Positions 40,001-54,500 of a DNA stretch of 64,000 nucleotides are shown here, piece by piece. The stretch is taken from NCBI GenBank assembly GCA_023101885.1, contig JALPQD010000631.1:382001-446000 (forward strand), written 5' to 3'. Position numbers and translations under genes: made by a program. The stretch comes from Typhlomys cinereus. Its lineage: Eukaryota > Chordata > Mammalia > Rodentia > Platacanthomyidae. How positions within the stretch are numbered: position 1 is the first letter of the stretch; each line of letters starts with the position of its first letter. The notes below the pieces were generated by a model. It saw only the letters and a program-made list of their open reading frames with translations. It had not been told where the DNA came from and searched no databases.

Positions 40001-42541
40001 GCTAATTCTTAAGCAGCTCCGGAAGCGCAGCATCTTATTTGAAGCTAGCCACCATGTTATTTCGTTATCATCAGTGCATTCACTCTTCCAGAATGAAAGG
40101 AACGGCTATCACATAGTCAAGGACAGGTTTTCTAGGACTAACTGAGAAGAAGGTCAAATAAAGAGGAAGATTCCTGGAAAAGTGATTCCTTTATGGGTCT
40201 CATGCTGCAATCTTAGCTGACTGTGACTCATTATAAGATTGGCCCTGAACTTGCGAGCAATTTTCCTGCCTCTCAACTACTGGGATGCCAGACCATGTCT
40301 GCCTCTTGAGAAGCGATTCCTTTAGAATGACTTGTGCTATCCCACAGTTATCTACCTAGAAAATAAGCTCCTGCCATAGTTTAAGGGCTTAAAATACTAG
40401 ACTAGAACATAAAATGCTTCTCTCTGTTGGAAACACCAGGGTTTCCCGAAACTGGGAGAAATACACAAGAACTTTAAAGAAACTCTCAGGCTTGCCCATG
40501 AATTTGAACCTGCGCCCCGAGGCTGTCCAGCATTACACTGACTACAAGGAAGAAGGGCCATAAGACCATCTTTTCTTGGGACTTCAAGGAGGAAGAAATA
40601 AGCATTGTCACTGTCTACTGTGTTGTTAGAGACAGAGCCTTCTATGACCCAGCTATCCTAAGAGGGAAGAATGGCTGGTCCTTACCATCAGTTCCTGGGG
40701 AACAGAATTTGGCTTCTTGATGTTGATCTCAATGCTATTGCTGTCTTGTTTCACCTCCACGGGAGAGTCGTGCACTCTGGCCACGCCTTCAAACATCTGA
40801 GACTTGGTTAAGGAGTGGGCAGATGCCACAGTGGAAGCCTCTTTTCTCTTCTCCTCCTCATCCCCGTGGGCTGTCTCTCCATTCATGCTGATTTTCCCAT
40901 CCACCTACGGCAGCCAGAGCAAAAAAAAACCATGTTCCTCTCCAACACGCATTTTCAATTACCTTAAAGAATTATCATAGAACAATCAAATTCAAAAAAA
41001 ATAATAAAATCTTTCAAATGTTATCAACTATAGACATTCATCTTCTGCAAATACCATCTGCAAGGGCCGCTTTACAAGGCTGTTCAGGTCCTCTCAGGCC
41101 ATTTTGCTACGAGATGACATTTCATGTTCACCTGATTTACAGTGAGCTTTCATTTCGAAGCATGGACAACCAAGGAATCTTAAACACAAACACATGCCAC
41201 GTATTTGGGTTCCAGTGGTTTTTCAATTTAAGTTGTACGGCTATTCTCCAATTTGGACATGGCTTTTCTGGTTAGCATATAGATGAGGTGGGACCTACCT
41301 CTGATCAGGAACATTTTAGAGGCCATCTTGTGGGGAGAAACAAGGTACTTTTTATAAAATTCCCATGGAGGGTAGGGGCTTGCTACTAAACCATATTATG
41401 TTCAATTCCCTCTTTTAATTAATTTGACAATCCCATTTTTTGAGATGATAGAAAAAAATCATTCAAGTATTTTTGTTTCACATTTGGTATTTGGGGGAGG
41501 TCATAAGAGCAAAAAGTGAGGTGCCCAGGGATGGTTGGCATTGGACGGCATCTAGAAATCTCCATCTTGGTATTAGAGGCAGAATATCTGGGATTAGAAG
41601 ACCTAAGATTAACTTCTGACTCCACCACTTAAAAGTCACATAATCTCCAACAGGTTTCTTAACCCTCGTGCACAAATGCAGTGTCTTCTTTACACTGCTG
41701 GTATGGGAATTTAAGCTAACACCTGACAAACTGAGAAAAATATGAACCATTATTATTAATAGGCCTTCTAAATATTTTCAGAGAAGTAATAGAAGACCAG
41801 ACATGTTATAGTTAATTCACTTTTGCAACTGGCTTTCATACTTTATTATCTGTCACCCATCAAAAGAAATTTGCATCACAACTCAGCACATCCATTGCAA
41901 TTATAATGGAAATTTGTCAAATAAGATTTACCTTTATTTTGTGCATAACAATCTAACACCAGGTGCAACTTGCATTTAAAAACAATGACTTAAGCCACTC
42001 CACTTGCTCTTCCTTCTTTCTAAATTACAGTACAGATTACTTATGGATTTAATTTTAAGAAAGGATCTTGCTATTTCATGGACATGGGCATGCACACTTT
42101 AGCCTCCCTCCTTCATATTTATGCAGGACTTTGGCAGCCATTGTCCATCCACCCACTCAGTAGCGGAGTTGTATGTTATCTTCTATCCTAATTATTTTGC
42201 TTAAATAGTCACATTCACTGTTTATGTAAAAGATGGGAGGCAGATATGAACATAGTGTGACCACATGCCTCAGACAGCCTGTTACACACACGTGTCCCCT
42301 ACCCCTTCCCTGGGCATCCTCAACTTGAAGCCTTGCTTCACGAGAGGTCATCGTCCTGGGCCTGGGTGAAGGAAAGCGCTCGGAAACTTGGATGCTGAAC
42401 ACACGCATGGGTGTGTGTGCATCTGTGTGAGTCTGCGAGCTTACTGCATGCCTTTCATCTCAGAAAAGACTCATGTATTTATTTATTTTTTTAATTTTTA
42501 TTATTATTTATTTAACTGTGTGCATATGCGTGTGTATGTGC

Positions 42542-42580
<39 letters not shown>

Positions 42581-45500
42581 TGTGTATGTGTAGAACCACG
42601 GACGAATTCGCGAACCATCATGGACGCCTCCACCTCCTTCTGCCCCGGGATTCACAGGCTCCGCCCTACCAGGACCAGAAGTGCAGGCCGCCCCTGCTTC
42701 TGCCTGGCGTCTATACGTGGGATCTGGGATCCGAACTCAGGACCTTCCTCCTGGAAGGCGGAGGCTTAACCCCTGAGCCACCTCTCCAGCCCAAGACTCA
42801 TGTATTTAGTCACTAAACACTTCCCAAATGCCTACTATCCTGGTACCCACACCAGACTTTCCAGATGATGGTATGAACGATAAACCTCCCCGGCTGATTT
42901 GGTGTGCAACTATGTAAGGAACAGACGTTCCTCCCAGTTATTCTTGTTACCAGTAGACTTAGCATGACTGACGGGTCATCTCCATTGGCAAGGTCTATTT
43001 TGTGGTTTACCCTCAAAGAGACAAACATTTTGGTTCAGTCCTCATGAGACAGTAAAACCATCTGTCCTTTGTTCTATCAAAGCCTTAGCACCAATTTAAG
43101 AATATATACGGAGTCATTAAACAGAAGTCAGAAAGTATGGTTTGGTTCTCTCTGAAATTCACTAAGGTGGAGTCCATAACATCTCACTGTTCAACTAGTT
43201 GTCAAAGATTAGGACTTCTGTCTAGTCCTGGTGATCACACCTCCTCATGATGAACTCCACCTTTGTTATCTATTACAAACTCAGGTCATGTGCAAGGACA
43301 ATGAAAACTTTTTCCTTTGATTGAAAGAGATTAACATAAAGGATGAACACTTTCACACCGTATGAGGGAATGGGAATATGAGGAAATGAAAAGACACTAG
43401 TTTGTCATGAGTTCTTTGGTTCTGGAAGCTTATTTAACACATTCTCTATTGACATAATCCAGTTTTCCATTTAAGAAAAGCCTTTTCTTATCTGAGGATC
43501 GAATACATTCCACGGTACCTTGTGTTCCATGTATTATCTTTTCCAACTGTAGCATATCTTTGGATAGGATGTCAATTTCCTTTTAGAAGAGACGTATTGT
43601 ATTTATTTTTATTTAAATTAAAACGTTAAAATTGTGTTGGGGGAATACTAGGGTATTGCTAAATTAAGATTTGTTTCTATTTCTTAGAGAGATCAGGCCA
43701 TTATATCAAACCACAAAATAGATCTTGCCGACAGAGATGACCTATCAGTCATGCCGAGCCAACTGGTAACAAGAATAACTGAGAGCGACATCTATTTCTT
43801 ACGTAGTTTGTCTCAGCCAGAGACAAATTCAGAGCCATAAATGTGAGCACATTTAGCTTTTGTTTAGCTCAAATAATTGCATTTTCCTAAGCCAGGACGC
43901 TTCGTTTCACCCACCTCCCCGGGTTTAGCTTTCGCTCTCCTTTAGAGAGCATGTCCTACCTTGAAGGTCTTCAGAACCTCTTGAGAGGTTCTGGGCTGGG
44001 CGTAAGGCTTGGGCGTCAGCATAGGCACTGCTTTGGGAGTGGTAGCTCTGCTGGGAGACCCGCTGCCTGCTGCCGTGCTGGATTCTGGACCACGGGCACG
44101 AGCAATGGTGGTTTCCACCGTGGCAGTGAACTTGGGCGGAGGCAGTGAGTGTTGCCGCAGGTATTTCATGGGGTTGGGGTCGTGCGGGGAGGAGGAGAAG
44201 TTTGGCTCCGTTGAATGGCTTCTCTCCAGGATTTTTGGCATCTCCAAGCGTTCAAGCACCGCCTCGCTGATGGTGAACCTCTCGATGTACTGCTGCAGGA
44301 TCCCCGCGGCCTCCTCCTGGGACCGCGCGTTCTTATACGCCTCGTGCAGCTCCCTCTCTCGCCGCTCCCTGTCGGGTGGGGCAATGAAGGCAACAGTTAT
44401 GAAATGTGCCAAGACCACCTTGGTGGGAGTGTAGACGGAATCGACACCACGACAGACACTAAGATAGCAACTTTAAAGCCTTTGTGATAGCATGGCTTGC
44501 ATGAGAAGCATATGTAGACACTATCAGCCATTAAGAACAACAGAAAGAACCCACTTTTCTTGCACGATTTCTCTGTAGGTTTTGATGCTTTTCCTTCGTT
44601 CACTCATCCCATCCTCTCCAGACATCAACTTCTCCATCTTTTTCCTCTCTTCCTCTTTCTTGATTAAGTCCTGAGAAGCGCTTCTTCTACGGCTCTTCCA
44701 ACGAGCCAGGTCCTGGTGGGGGGAGAGAGGTATCAAAGTCTCCCTAAACTTGCTCATTATTCCTTGTCTATGAATCGGAGGCCAGTGAGCACTAAGGTTA
44801 GGCAGTCCCCTTGATCCAGTAGCGGTCAGGTTGGAATAAGGATGCCTCGAAGGCAGGAAAGACCCAGATATTAAACACACCCTTGTGAGCGGAGGCAGCA
44901 GTTTATTTACACATAGTGGTGTGAAATATGTAACTGTAGGGAACCTCATTTCTTTTTCTGTTATGGTCTCTGCATCGTAAACATCTGCAGACATTAGAAC
45001 GGCAGGGGTTCATTGACAGTTTTCTCGTGGATGGAAACAAGGGCAGAAAAAGTTGACTCTGGAGATTTACAGATCCAACGATTCTATAGATATTAATTTC
45101 TCTGGTTCTCAGGACAACCTCGCCACCTGCCTTTCTTCTCCCCCCCCCAACCGCCACCCAGTCGTCATCGTGTCGTGCTGAAGACTGAGAGTTCTGGGTC
45201 GGACGGTGGGCTGCAGCTGTGGGTATTAGCCTGCTGGCCCTTGTTGATGCTTTGGCGTCTCATTTGCAAGTTTCTATAACTCTTCTCATCTCTAAATTGG
45301 GGTGGTCGTGACACCTGCGTTTACAAATCCGTAGGGTCAAATGTGGCAACACATTGAGCCGGGCACATGGTAAGTGCTTAATACATTACAGACAGATTTG
45401 TTACTTCATTTAATCAACTTTGGAGAAGTTAACTAGTTTTTTTAAGAGTCCAGTTTTCAATAGCTACCCCAGAGTGCTGAGTGAGAATTCAAATAATCCC

Positions 45501-48500
45501 TCTTCCTCCACTCGCTACTAACCTCAAGCTCTTCCTGACTTTAGCTCACACAATCTCAAAGCCCTCATCATATGCGCCTGGTTCAAATCCTGCCTCTTCT
45601 ACTCGCCAGCTAGGTGACTTATGGTGGGACTGGGACTCCTCTGTAAATCTATTTGATACCTGAAGCGACCAAGTGGCGCCAACGAATTATCAGAAGCGAG
45701 GCAGGCAGAACAGTGCCTGGAAGCGTCACCAACACCCTAACAATCCAGAACGGCCAAGACTCGCCTGCCCTGCGCTCTCTTTAGTGGTCAAGCTCTGGCC
45801 CAGTGGACCTGCTGATTGCACATCCGTGTCACCTCGGGCCGTCCAGCTACCACTGACCTCTCCCCTTCCCTCCCACTGAAATCCTGGCTCCCCTCCCCAG
45901 CAGGGCTTTGAAGTCCAAGTGCCACCCTCCCCGTTGCCCGGGCGGCCTTGGCCGGAACTCACATCTTGCCATTTGTCGTCCTCCTCCCTCAGCTGGTTAT
46001 TTATCAGCTGCAGCTGCTCCTGGCGGGCCCTGCTGTGCGGCAGCACCGCGGCCTCCTCCTCGCACCGCATGTCAAACATACTCGTGCTCCTGGCGCCGGG
46101 GAGAGCAGAAAACACAAAGCGGTGGGCATGAGCGCCGGTCGCTTCCTCGCGCCGCCGCGCGGGGGCGCCGCCGCGCTGGAAGCCGCCTCCCGCCCAGGCG
46201 CCAGCGCGCTCTTTGTCTTCAAGCCTTGGGGCGCTTTCTCTAGGTCCCTGGTAGGAGAGGGACCTGAGGCTACTCTCCTTCGGACACGTGTTTAACGGGA
46301 AAAAAGAGCATTGCAAGGGGTATACCCTGGGGAGAATTTGTAGGGAGGGCCATGAAGTGGAACTTCATTCCACAAGTAAATGCCTTCACTTACCCACCCC
46401 CCCAAAAAGTCAGAGGGTTTAAGATTAAAGCACTCATTTTAAAAGTGCATCTAACAAGTATGAATTGACGATGGACGTGTTTAGGGGTGGCGATCTCTTT
46501 TTATTTCCTGTAACTCTATGCAATTGGCCACACTTGTTAGAGACATCTTGGGATCAAGAAAATAAAGTATTTTACAATAAGAGGAAGGAATAAACTATAT
46601 AAATCAGGGTATACTTTACATCCTAATGTGCCCACGATCATTTAAATTTTTTTTTCAGGATATCTCAGGATTTACTCCAAGTGGGAGAGGAAAGAGCAAA
46701 TGAGTTGTAAAAGCTTATAGCTGTACACACAATCCAGAGGCCTTTTTGAGAGGGGCCGTTTCTGTAGTACTTGTATAGACCTCTGTTAGCAGCAAAATTG
46801 AAGCAGCAAGATGAATATAGAAATAGAAACCAAAGAACCCCCCCTCCCTTGCTAAAGAAAATGACTAGCTTTGGAACCAAATGGTAAGATACAGAAATTA
46901 AGTAATGGAGTCCCTAATCCCTTGAGTGTAGAAGATGGTAATAATCCATTTTTGTGTGTTTGTGTATGTGTGCAAGTGGTCACTTGAGTGTGTGTGTGCC
47001 TATGGAGGTCCAAGGGTGGCACCAGATTCATCCTGGATTGCTCTACCTCCTTACTGCTTTGCTTTGCCTTCCAGGACCAGAATAACAGCCACCACCATAT
47101 TTGTCCAGCATATTTATAGGAGATCGGGGATCCGAACTTGAGTCCTATTGCTTGGAAGGTAAAAACTTTAACCCCTGAGCCATCTCCCCAGCCCTTTAAT
47201 CCATTTTTGAAGCCAGCTTGACAGCAGAAAAACAAAAGCCATGCGCTTAGACACAACTAATTCCAGACATCTACAGTGATGTCCAAAATCGTTATCCCAC
47301 AGCCAGGCATTGACAGCCACAGCACCGCTGGATGCCGGGGGTCCCTAGCAGGTAGCTGCCTCTGGACAGAGAAAACGTCCCAGGCAATGACCACACTCAC
47401 CGTCAGTTCACTTAAAATGAGTCTGTGTGGATAGCCGGGTTTCTCTCACCCCTCTGGGTGCTGAACATTTAAAAAATCTAACCTGAGACTTAAAACTCAA
47501 GACTGTCTTTGTAATCCATCTTTCCCCGGGGTATTTGGTATTGTGAGAGTCCAACTGCATAGACAGATTTTTATCTGAAGCTTCTGTAGGCAGGAGGGTG
47601 ACAAAGCACGCTGGGAAATGCTGCGTCTGCTCTCCTGCTGTGTTGATTTCAGCAGCTGCGCCTTCTAGAAAAATAAACTTGCTCTTCCAGAGGGGAAAAG
47701 GGTCCTGATGTTTTCTTCTCTTTTACACAACTTAGTAGAGTTAAGAAAGACTTAGAAACTTACAGGGGTTAAATCGAAAAGTCTAATCCACATCTCCTAA
47801 ACTTTAATATTAACACCCACTTAATTAGACCTTTCAGAAAAAAGTGGAAGTCCATCCCATCTCTCCTCTCAATGTGAAAAGAATAACAAGCATCTTACCT
47901 TTGTGGTACTCAATACAATCAGTGATCTTTTTTTTTTCTTAAGGCAAATTACAATCTCTGCTAAAACTGTTTAATGCATGAACCTCCCTGAGCAGGACTT
48001 TTTTTTTTTTTCAAAACAATTCACCACATTGTTGGCAGGTTTTGGAGAGAAAAGAAGCCCTTTAACTTTATCGTCTACAGTTCTGAAAGAGCAGGGTTTG
48101 GGGTTAAGCCATGGTGAGTGCATCTTCAGGAGGCGGGGCTCGGCCTCTCACTAGGGAGACACGGAGAAGCAAGTCTCCACGGTTGCCTCCCTCTGACGTG
48201 GTTTTTCCTGTCTTTGCTGCCACTGTGAAGCGCTGACTTACTTCGGCCCAAATGTGGCTGAAGAACAGTGAGTTAAGCAGAAGCAGAAAGAGAAATTCCT
48301 CTCTTATTTGCCCTTATATTTTTTCCCCCGTTTTTTTCTTTGAAACATTAGCAAAGTTGTCCAAAAAAAAGTAATAGCAATAATAACTATGATATCTTAT
48401 GTCATTTAAAAAAAGGGAACTGAAAAAGTTGATGATTGACAGTAATAGAGAGGAAACGGACTGAGTCACGACTTAGAAAAATGTGTCTGAGTTCAAAGAT

Positions 48501-51500
48501 TGGACTCAGTCACCTGAATGAAGATGGGGGGGGTGTTGGGGGGTCCGGGTCTGGGGAACCCTGGAGATGTTTGCGTCCATTTGACTAATGTGACTTGTGC
48601 CCTTGGGCTATGGGCAAGGCTGCTGGCTACAGAGCCCAGCACTTTGTTGAGAGGGGCTCAACACTGCTGAGAGATGGTTTCTGAGCCAAGTGTGAGGTAA
48701 AGAAACTCAGAATAAAATGGACAAGGGCTCTGCCAGGGAGCTGGCTGCTGTGGTGGGTCGAATGTCAGGCAAGGAGACACAGGCAAGCGAAGTAAAGAGA
48801 TGAGAAGATGCAATGAAAATTACAGATAGATTCTTCGCTAGTCTGAGGCTTCTCTGTCTGCTGGAGTGGGAGGTCTACCCCACCTGCGCGCTCCATGGGG
48901 CGTACTGGTTTTTAGATTGGTTGTATTTTAAGAATGTGTCAATTATTAGCAAGTAGAGTTCATGCCAATGAGTGCCTTTAAAGATGTTGGTTGGAAAAGG
49001 AAGAAAGTAGGGGAATAAACTAAAAATAGTATACATTTCTATTAAAAAAAATTAACTCCTGGTATCGAGTTTTTATTTCGTTCCCCACATGGCTTCATGT
49101 AAACGGTGCCTTTTCCAGGCAGGAAATTTGGTGTTTTCTGTATATGCTCTGATCAGACCTCTGGGAAAGAAGATCCTTTAACTCTTCTCAGTCCACCGGG
49201 CCAGTTTGAGGGAATTCTGAGGAGAGAAGGGTGCCACAATCCCTGATCCTTTAAAACACTTTTATTATTATCATTATTATTATTATTTTATTATTATTTT
49301 GTGAGAGAGGTTTCAGATTCAGGCATAGGCATTACTTATAAACTCTTGAATACAGCTGCTTTCACATTCTAGGGTTTCCCAGCAATCTATTTTAGGCAAA
49401 CCGCACCACGGCTTTGTATTGGTGAAGAATAAATCCCTTCTATCAAAATGTTTTTGCTCACCAGATCGGAGTAGTGCTTTGCCTATCAATCTCATCCGCC
49501 TCCTTTCAGCGATTTAACTATTGCCGCAGCAGGTTTGATTTAACTATCTCCGCGGCAGGTTTGATTTAACTAATGCTGCTGTGGATTTGATATGTGAGAC
49601 ACAGGGCTTTGGTTTTTTTTTGTTTTTTTTTTTTTTTTTTTAAACCAGTCTCCTTTATCTGTGCAGTCAGTCGAATACAGGTTGAATCTGGTTTTGAGAC
49701 ATGTAGCTTCTGGACTGGATCGCTAACCAGTCAAAACTTGGTGATAGAATCTGACTGCTTAGGACTAAGGGTCCATACTAACCTGACATCTTCAACACAA
49801 TGTATTGAGAATTAAACATGAAACTCACAATAACCTCTTCACAATACCATGGTTAAGAAGAGCTATTGATGCCAGACCATAGATATGGGAAAACCATGAA
49901 GTAAAGACATTAAAAAAAAAAATCTCTGTTTTTCTCAATCTCATTGCCACAAGTGGAAATGTTATCTGTGGGTTCTATATATTTATTTAAATGTCTTACT
50001 CTGTGACTTGATTTGGAACTATGGCTCAGGCCAGAAGGACAGGCAACATCCATCTGGTGACAGCCCAGCCTCCCGTCAGGCCACACAATGTCGTCTCAGA
50101 GAGGAAAGACACTGGGCTTGACACACAACTGACATTGGAACAAACACTAATCATGTTTCTTAAAGCACAAATTGGAGAAGTCTGCTATTCTGTGAGGAAA
50201 CTTTTGCCTCGTGTGTCAGGTGTAGAACGATCTGCTTGGGGAAATCCACCCGTATTTGGTGCAGTGCTCATGTGGTCACAGATGGGAGGGCGTGGATTCT
50301 TTTCAAACTGGGGCTGAGGTGCAAGGTGACAAAAAAAAAGCAAGGGAAGAGCAAGTAGCAGGCAGGGGAAGCCCAAGTCATGTTTCACACCCTTGACCCC
50401 TCGCTATGCCACGGAACACGAACCAAACCCCAAATGTCTGGGGGCACCCCATAGTTTAGAAGACTCCATTCTGGGAGGAAAATGAGCTTCTGAACCCATA
50501 ATTAGTGACTTAGGATTTATGTCCTTAGCTTGGCTATAGGAATGACTAGCTCATCGTTCACTCTCAGTCCCAACCTATCAAGAATTAAATGCGAAACTCA
50601 CAAGACCCTTTTCATAATTCCGTGGTTCAGGAGGGGTAACGATGTCCAAACCATAACAAGAGCGACTTGAACATGCTCGTTAAGATTTAAGCAGCAGCGG
50701 CACATTAGAACCGTGGTGAAGTTGCATTCTCCTTCATCGTGCCCTACGCGGAACACATGTCCTGCATTCCCGCCCCTGGGCACTTTGCGGCAGAGTCTGC
50801 TACTCTCCGGCTCACTGTGACGTCCGCCGCATTTCAATTAGTGGTAAGTGTTGGCAGCATGCAGTTTAGGCTAGTGATTAATGTGATCCTAAGAACACAA
50901 GGCCACTTACTCTGCGTCATCTGACACAGGAGTTCTCGGACCGTATCTACAAGACCAAATACAAAATTAGAAGCTCGTCGAGCTAGAAAGTTGAGCTGTA
51001 GCTACCCTGGACAAACCATTGGGGGAAATACCAAACCTTTTTTACTGGTCATACTGGAAGAGAAACATCATATACTACACAGTTAACAATGATATTCATT
51101 AGCTGTTCAAAATCAGCCTTGATATTTCTAAAAGGTATAAAATTCATGTTAAAACCCAGAAGAGAAATCAAACAATCCCATGCTGCTCACAAAGAAAGAC
51201 TTGGTTCAGTGTAAACACACGGGAGCTTAGGTATAGCACACAGTGTTTAGAAAGAAAAATAGCTTAAAACCAAACATATATTCCTGTCTTTCATAAGCAA
51301 ACCCTCCATGCCTTTGTCTATAGTAAAGGGCTGTAATGGACATGCAACATACAAGTACCACTTTTCCCAACCATCCTGATGTGTTCGTGAATTAACACAA
51401 ATAACATCAAAGAGTATTTCTACGGTTTCCCAAAAGCAACCCAGAACTTCAACCAGAATCCCAATCAGTGACTTCCATCTGCGTTTGACAAAAACCACAA

Positions 51501-54500
51501 TTCCTAGAAACCTAGTGTTTTAATCAAAGCCAGACTTGGAGGATATTTTGTAACTTGAAAAACCAAAGATTTTTTTTCTGATCTTTTTTCCTTGATAATT
51601 TAGTTTTATAAAGTTATACCCTCTATGATAGTTATTTTAGACCTAAATGAGCAGGAAAATCTGATCAAGAAAAAGATTGTTAGATTTAAAAATGAGAATG
51701 TTATCAGGCTACATTTAAAGCACATTTTTTTGAACAAGTAGCTCCCATGAATGTTCCCAGTGCTCTTATCTGTGCCCCAAAAGGCTGCTCATTTCTGCAT
51801 TCTAATAATGGACAAAAAATTGCTGCAGTAGGGTAAATAAATATATCTGCTTCTTGACATTGCCAGCAAAATATTACCTGGTCCATAATCAGTATCATAA
51901 AGTAAGCTGGTTTCTAAAATCTAAATTCGTAGGCAGAGGTATTCAGAAGGACAAAGAAACTAAGATATGCCTAAACCCACTGATTCTATTTCTATAACCA
52001 GTATCCATAATTAGGTATGATATATTTCTATATTTTGAACTAATTTGAAGTGAGAGTAGAAAATATTTTTACTGTTTATCTAAGATTGTATTGCATTTTG
52101 CATATAGTAGCTGTTCAGCAAATATTTGTTGAAACATGAATTTCCAGAGTATTCGTTGGCTTGATCAAGAAGTATGCCACAAGGTTAGTCTGACTATACC
52201 TTCTTCCATTCGCGTTTAACAACTTACTCCATCTGAACACAAAGAGAACTCTTTCAGAATCACAAAGAGAGCAACAGATAGAAAAGCTTCCTGGCTCCTC
52301 AGGTAACTTGTGTTCCCTAAAGCCAGAGAGTGGTTTTTAACTCCCAGCTAGGTCTGAATCTTGGTTCTCAAATTCTTAGCTGTGTACCCTGGAGCTCAGT
52401 TTCCCATTTGCAAAACGCCAATGGAGACTCTAACTCTCAGAGGTCATGTGACGATAAAGAGAATACACCTAGCATGTATTCAATGAGCAGCTGGTAAACT
52501 TTGCTTCTTTCATTCCTTCCATTCTATGTGTTCTACAGTGGCCAAGGACCCCAGGTGCCATCTTGAGAATCTCAAAGGTGACAACAGCGGAGGACCAGAC
52601 TGACCACTGGGTCCGTTTATCACTCATCAGCCCGGATCTGCCCGGGAAGTCTATGGGATCCACTGGCTTAACTTTTCTCTCCACTTGGCTTGCCACTTGT
52701 GAAGTAGACATTCACTTGACCTACCTGTGAATTCCCAGCAAGGTAAGCTGCAGGTTAGCAGACACACGTTGAATGGCTCCCAACACACGCTACGTCTATG
52801 CTGCAAACCATGAATATTGTCCCTGTGCCCTGGACACTTAGGATAAGGTTCTATACTATTACTTCTGTTATCTGGAAGAGTGGAAAACCTGCATCAAATC
52901 CAGATGATAAAGCTGTTAGGGTATTGCATTTAAAATTATGGATCGCTTAATGCTCTTCCTGTTCCCGCGATGCCTTCTGTCTGGTTGCCATCATAGTCTT
53001 CTGAGGAGCAGAACTCCATCACTTCCTGTTTCATAATGAGTTTAAATTATGTAAAACAGTCTCCCTGTGCTGAGCAGGTAGACTATACCTTTTAGCAAAA
53101 ATATAAATAAATAAAAAATAGATAGGTGGATAGATAGACAGACAGACAGACCGATAGATTAGTCCTAAGAAATGGCAACATAAGCTTCGACGTACAGGCT
53201 CTGAACACTCTCTGGCCACATTTAAAGCACCTTTCACCCTATGTCAAGTCGCCGCATGGAATTGACACACATCTGGATGGCAGTGAGGGTCTGTTAATGT
53301 CAAAAGGTTAATGACAAATTTTACAAGTGCTATTCATCTTCTTTGGCCTGGAATCAGTGAAGCCAAGCTGGTCAGAAAGCAGCTTCATCCCTTTACCAAA
53401 TGCTCCTTCTGTGAGCCAGGAAGAGCTAGAGTTGCCCATTGAGTCTGTGCAGGAGACGAAGATCAGAAAAAATGGTTAGCAGACAAATCCACTACTCGGC
53501 TTTTCTTTCCACACCTTCTTACATGTGAAAGAGACACGTATTGTGGTTGAGCCAGTTTCACTCATTCCACTTCTTCTAGCTGTAGCGGGTACGCAGCTAC
53601 GACACACCACGCCGCACTAGTAACGCACTCAAAGCACATGGAGACACTCAGACTGGAGAAGCAAACTCGCAAGGGCACGAGCTCTCTGCCTGACCTCTGA
53701 CCGTTCATGGCTGAAGCCTGGGCAGATTCTTCCACATCCTGCCGCTGTGCAGATGGAGCTGGAAGGAACCGGTTTGCTTTGGATCCCGAGTGTGTAGAAG
53801 AAGCTGCCTCTGTTCCCTGGGTCATCAGGCCATCTTCCTGCGAGTCAGCCAGCTCGCCGTGGCCATTCCGGGCAGGCGCTGGCCTCTTCCCCGACTTCTC
53901 TTCTGGCCCCAAAATCTCCCGTTCAGAGGCCAGAGGACATGCTCTAGGGTGGCATTCGGTAAAGCCGGTCAGAGGCCACTCATCGCTAAAGGCTCAGGGC
54001 AGCACTCGCTGGCATTAATCATGGCAGAGGAAGCCAACGTCCCTGGCGGCAGAAGCACAGAGCAGCTGCGTGGGAAAACCCCCTGGGAAGCTTCTGAGCC
54101 TCTGTCATGGGGTTGGCACACAGGAAAGGGCCCCATCCGCTTTCCACTATGGTTGACAATGAAATCTGGCCAGTCCTTGGCCACATGCAAAGGGAACAGT
54201 CTCCACCCAGGATGGGCTTCAGAAGCAGAACTCTGATCCTAGGATAGGAGCATCCCTTTAAGTGACTGTCCTGCCCAACTGCTTCAGCCGCCCAAAGCAC
54301 GCGGGAATGCCCAGCTGTCGCCTGGAAACACACACCAGCCACACGCGGCAGAGGCTGCACACCACAGAACGCAGGCAGGAGGCGGGGACTGGCAGAGCTC
54401 TGACCTTTCTGCTTCGGGCCACATCTCTGGACCTTTGGGAATACCTGCTGCACTTTGCCCCCCACAATCCTGTGGTGGTGGCTGCGGTGAAGCTAGAGGC

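Larger units (their letters stand above)
31883..40685 (-). other. Large LIMCH1 intron, SINE-rich
   Basis: An 8.8-kb intron. It contains a cluster of SINEs at 32.5-34.1 kb (two in tandem on the plus strand), an ATA-type microsatellite, a hAT-derived repeat at 36.5-36.9 kb and a young SINE at 38.7 kb. Stretches 34.1-36.4 and 37.1-38.6 kb look unique, with no coding likeness. Confidence 0.8.
46300..50910 (-). other. LIMCH1 intron between microexon and coiled-coil exon
   Basis: It holds a reversed SINE with clear target-site duplication (46.95-47.2 kb), several T-rich runs, an ATT microsatellite (about 49262-49301) and a threefold 26-bp repeat at 49.5 kb. The segment 48.7-49.6 kb has a look of an old LTR-like element (ends in an AATAAA-type signal near 49429), but I could not identify one. 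No exon seen. Confidence 0.6.

Noticed and set aside
45726..46316. A 196-residue single-exon gene
   Set aside because: Its centre is the LIMCH1 exon 45963-46089 with proper splice sites; the extension is kept only as a possible alternative first exon.
53707..54236. Plus-strand open frames of 100-150 residues opposite LIMCH1 exons
   Set aside because: They are antisense shadows of the cassette exons and neighbouring GC-rich intron.
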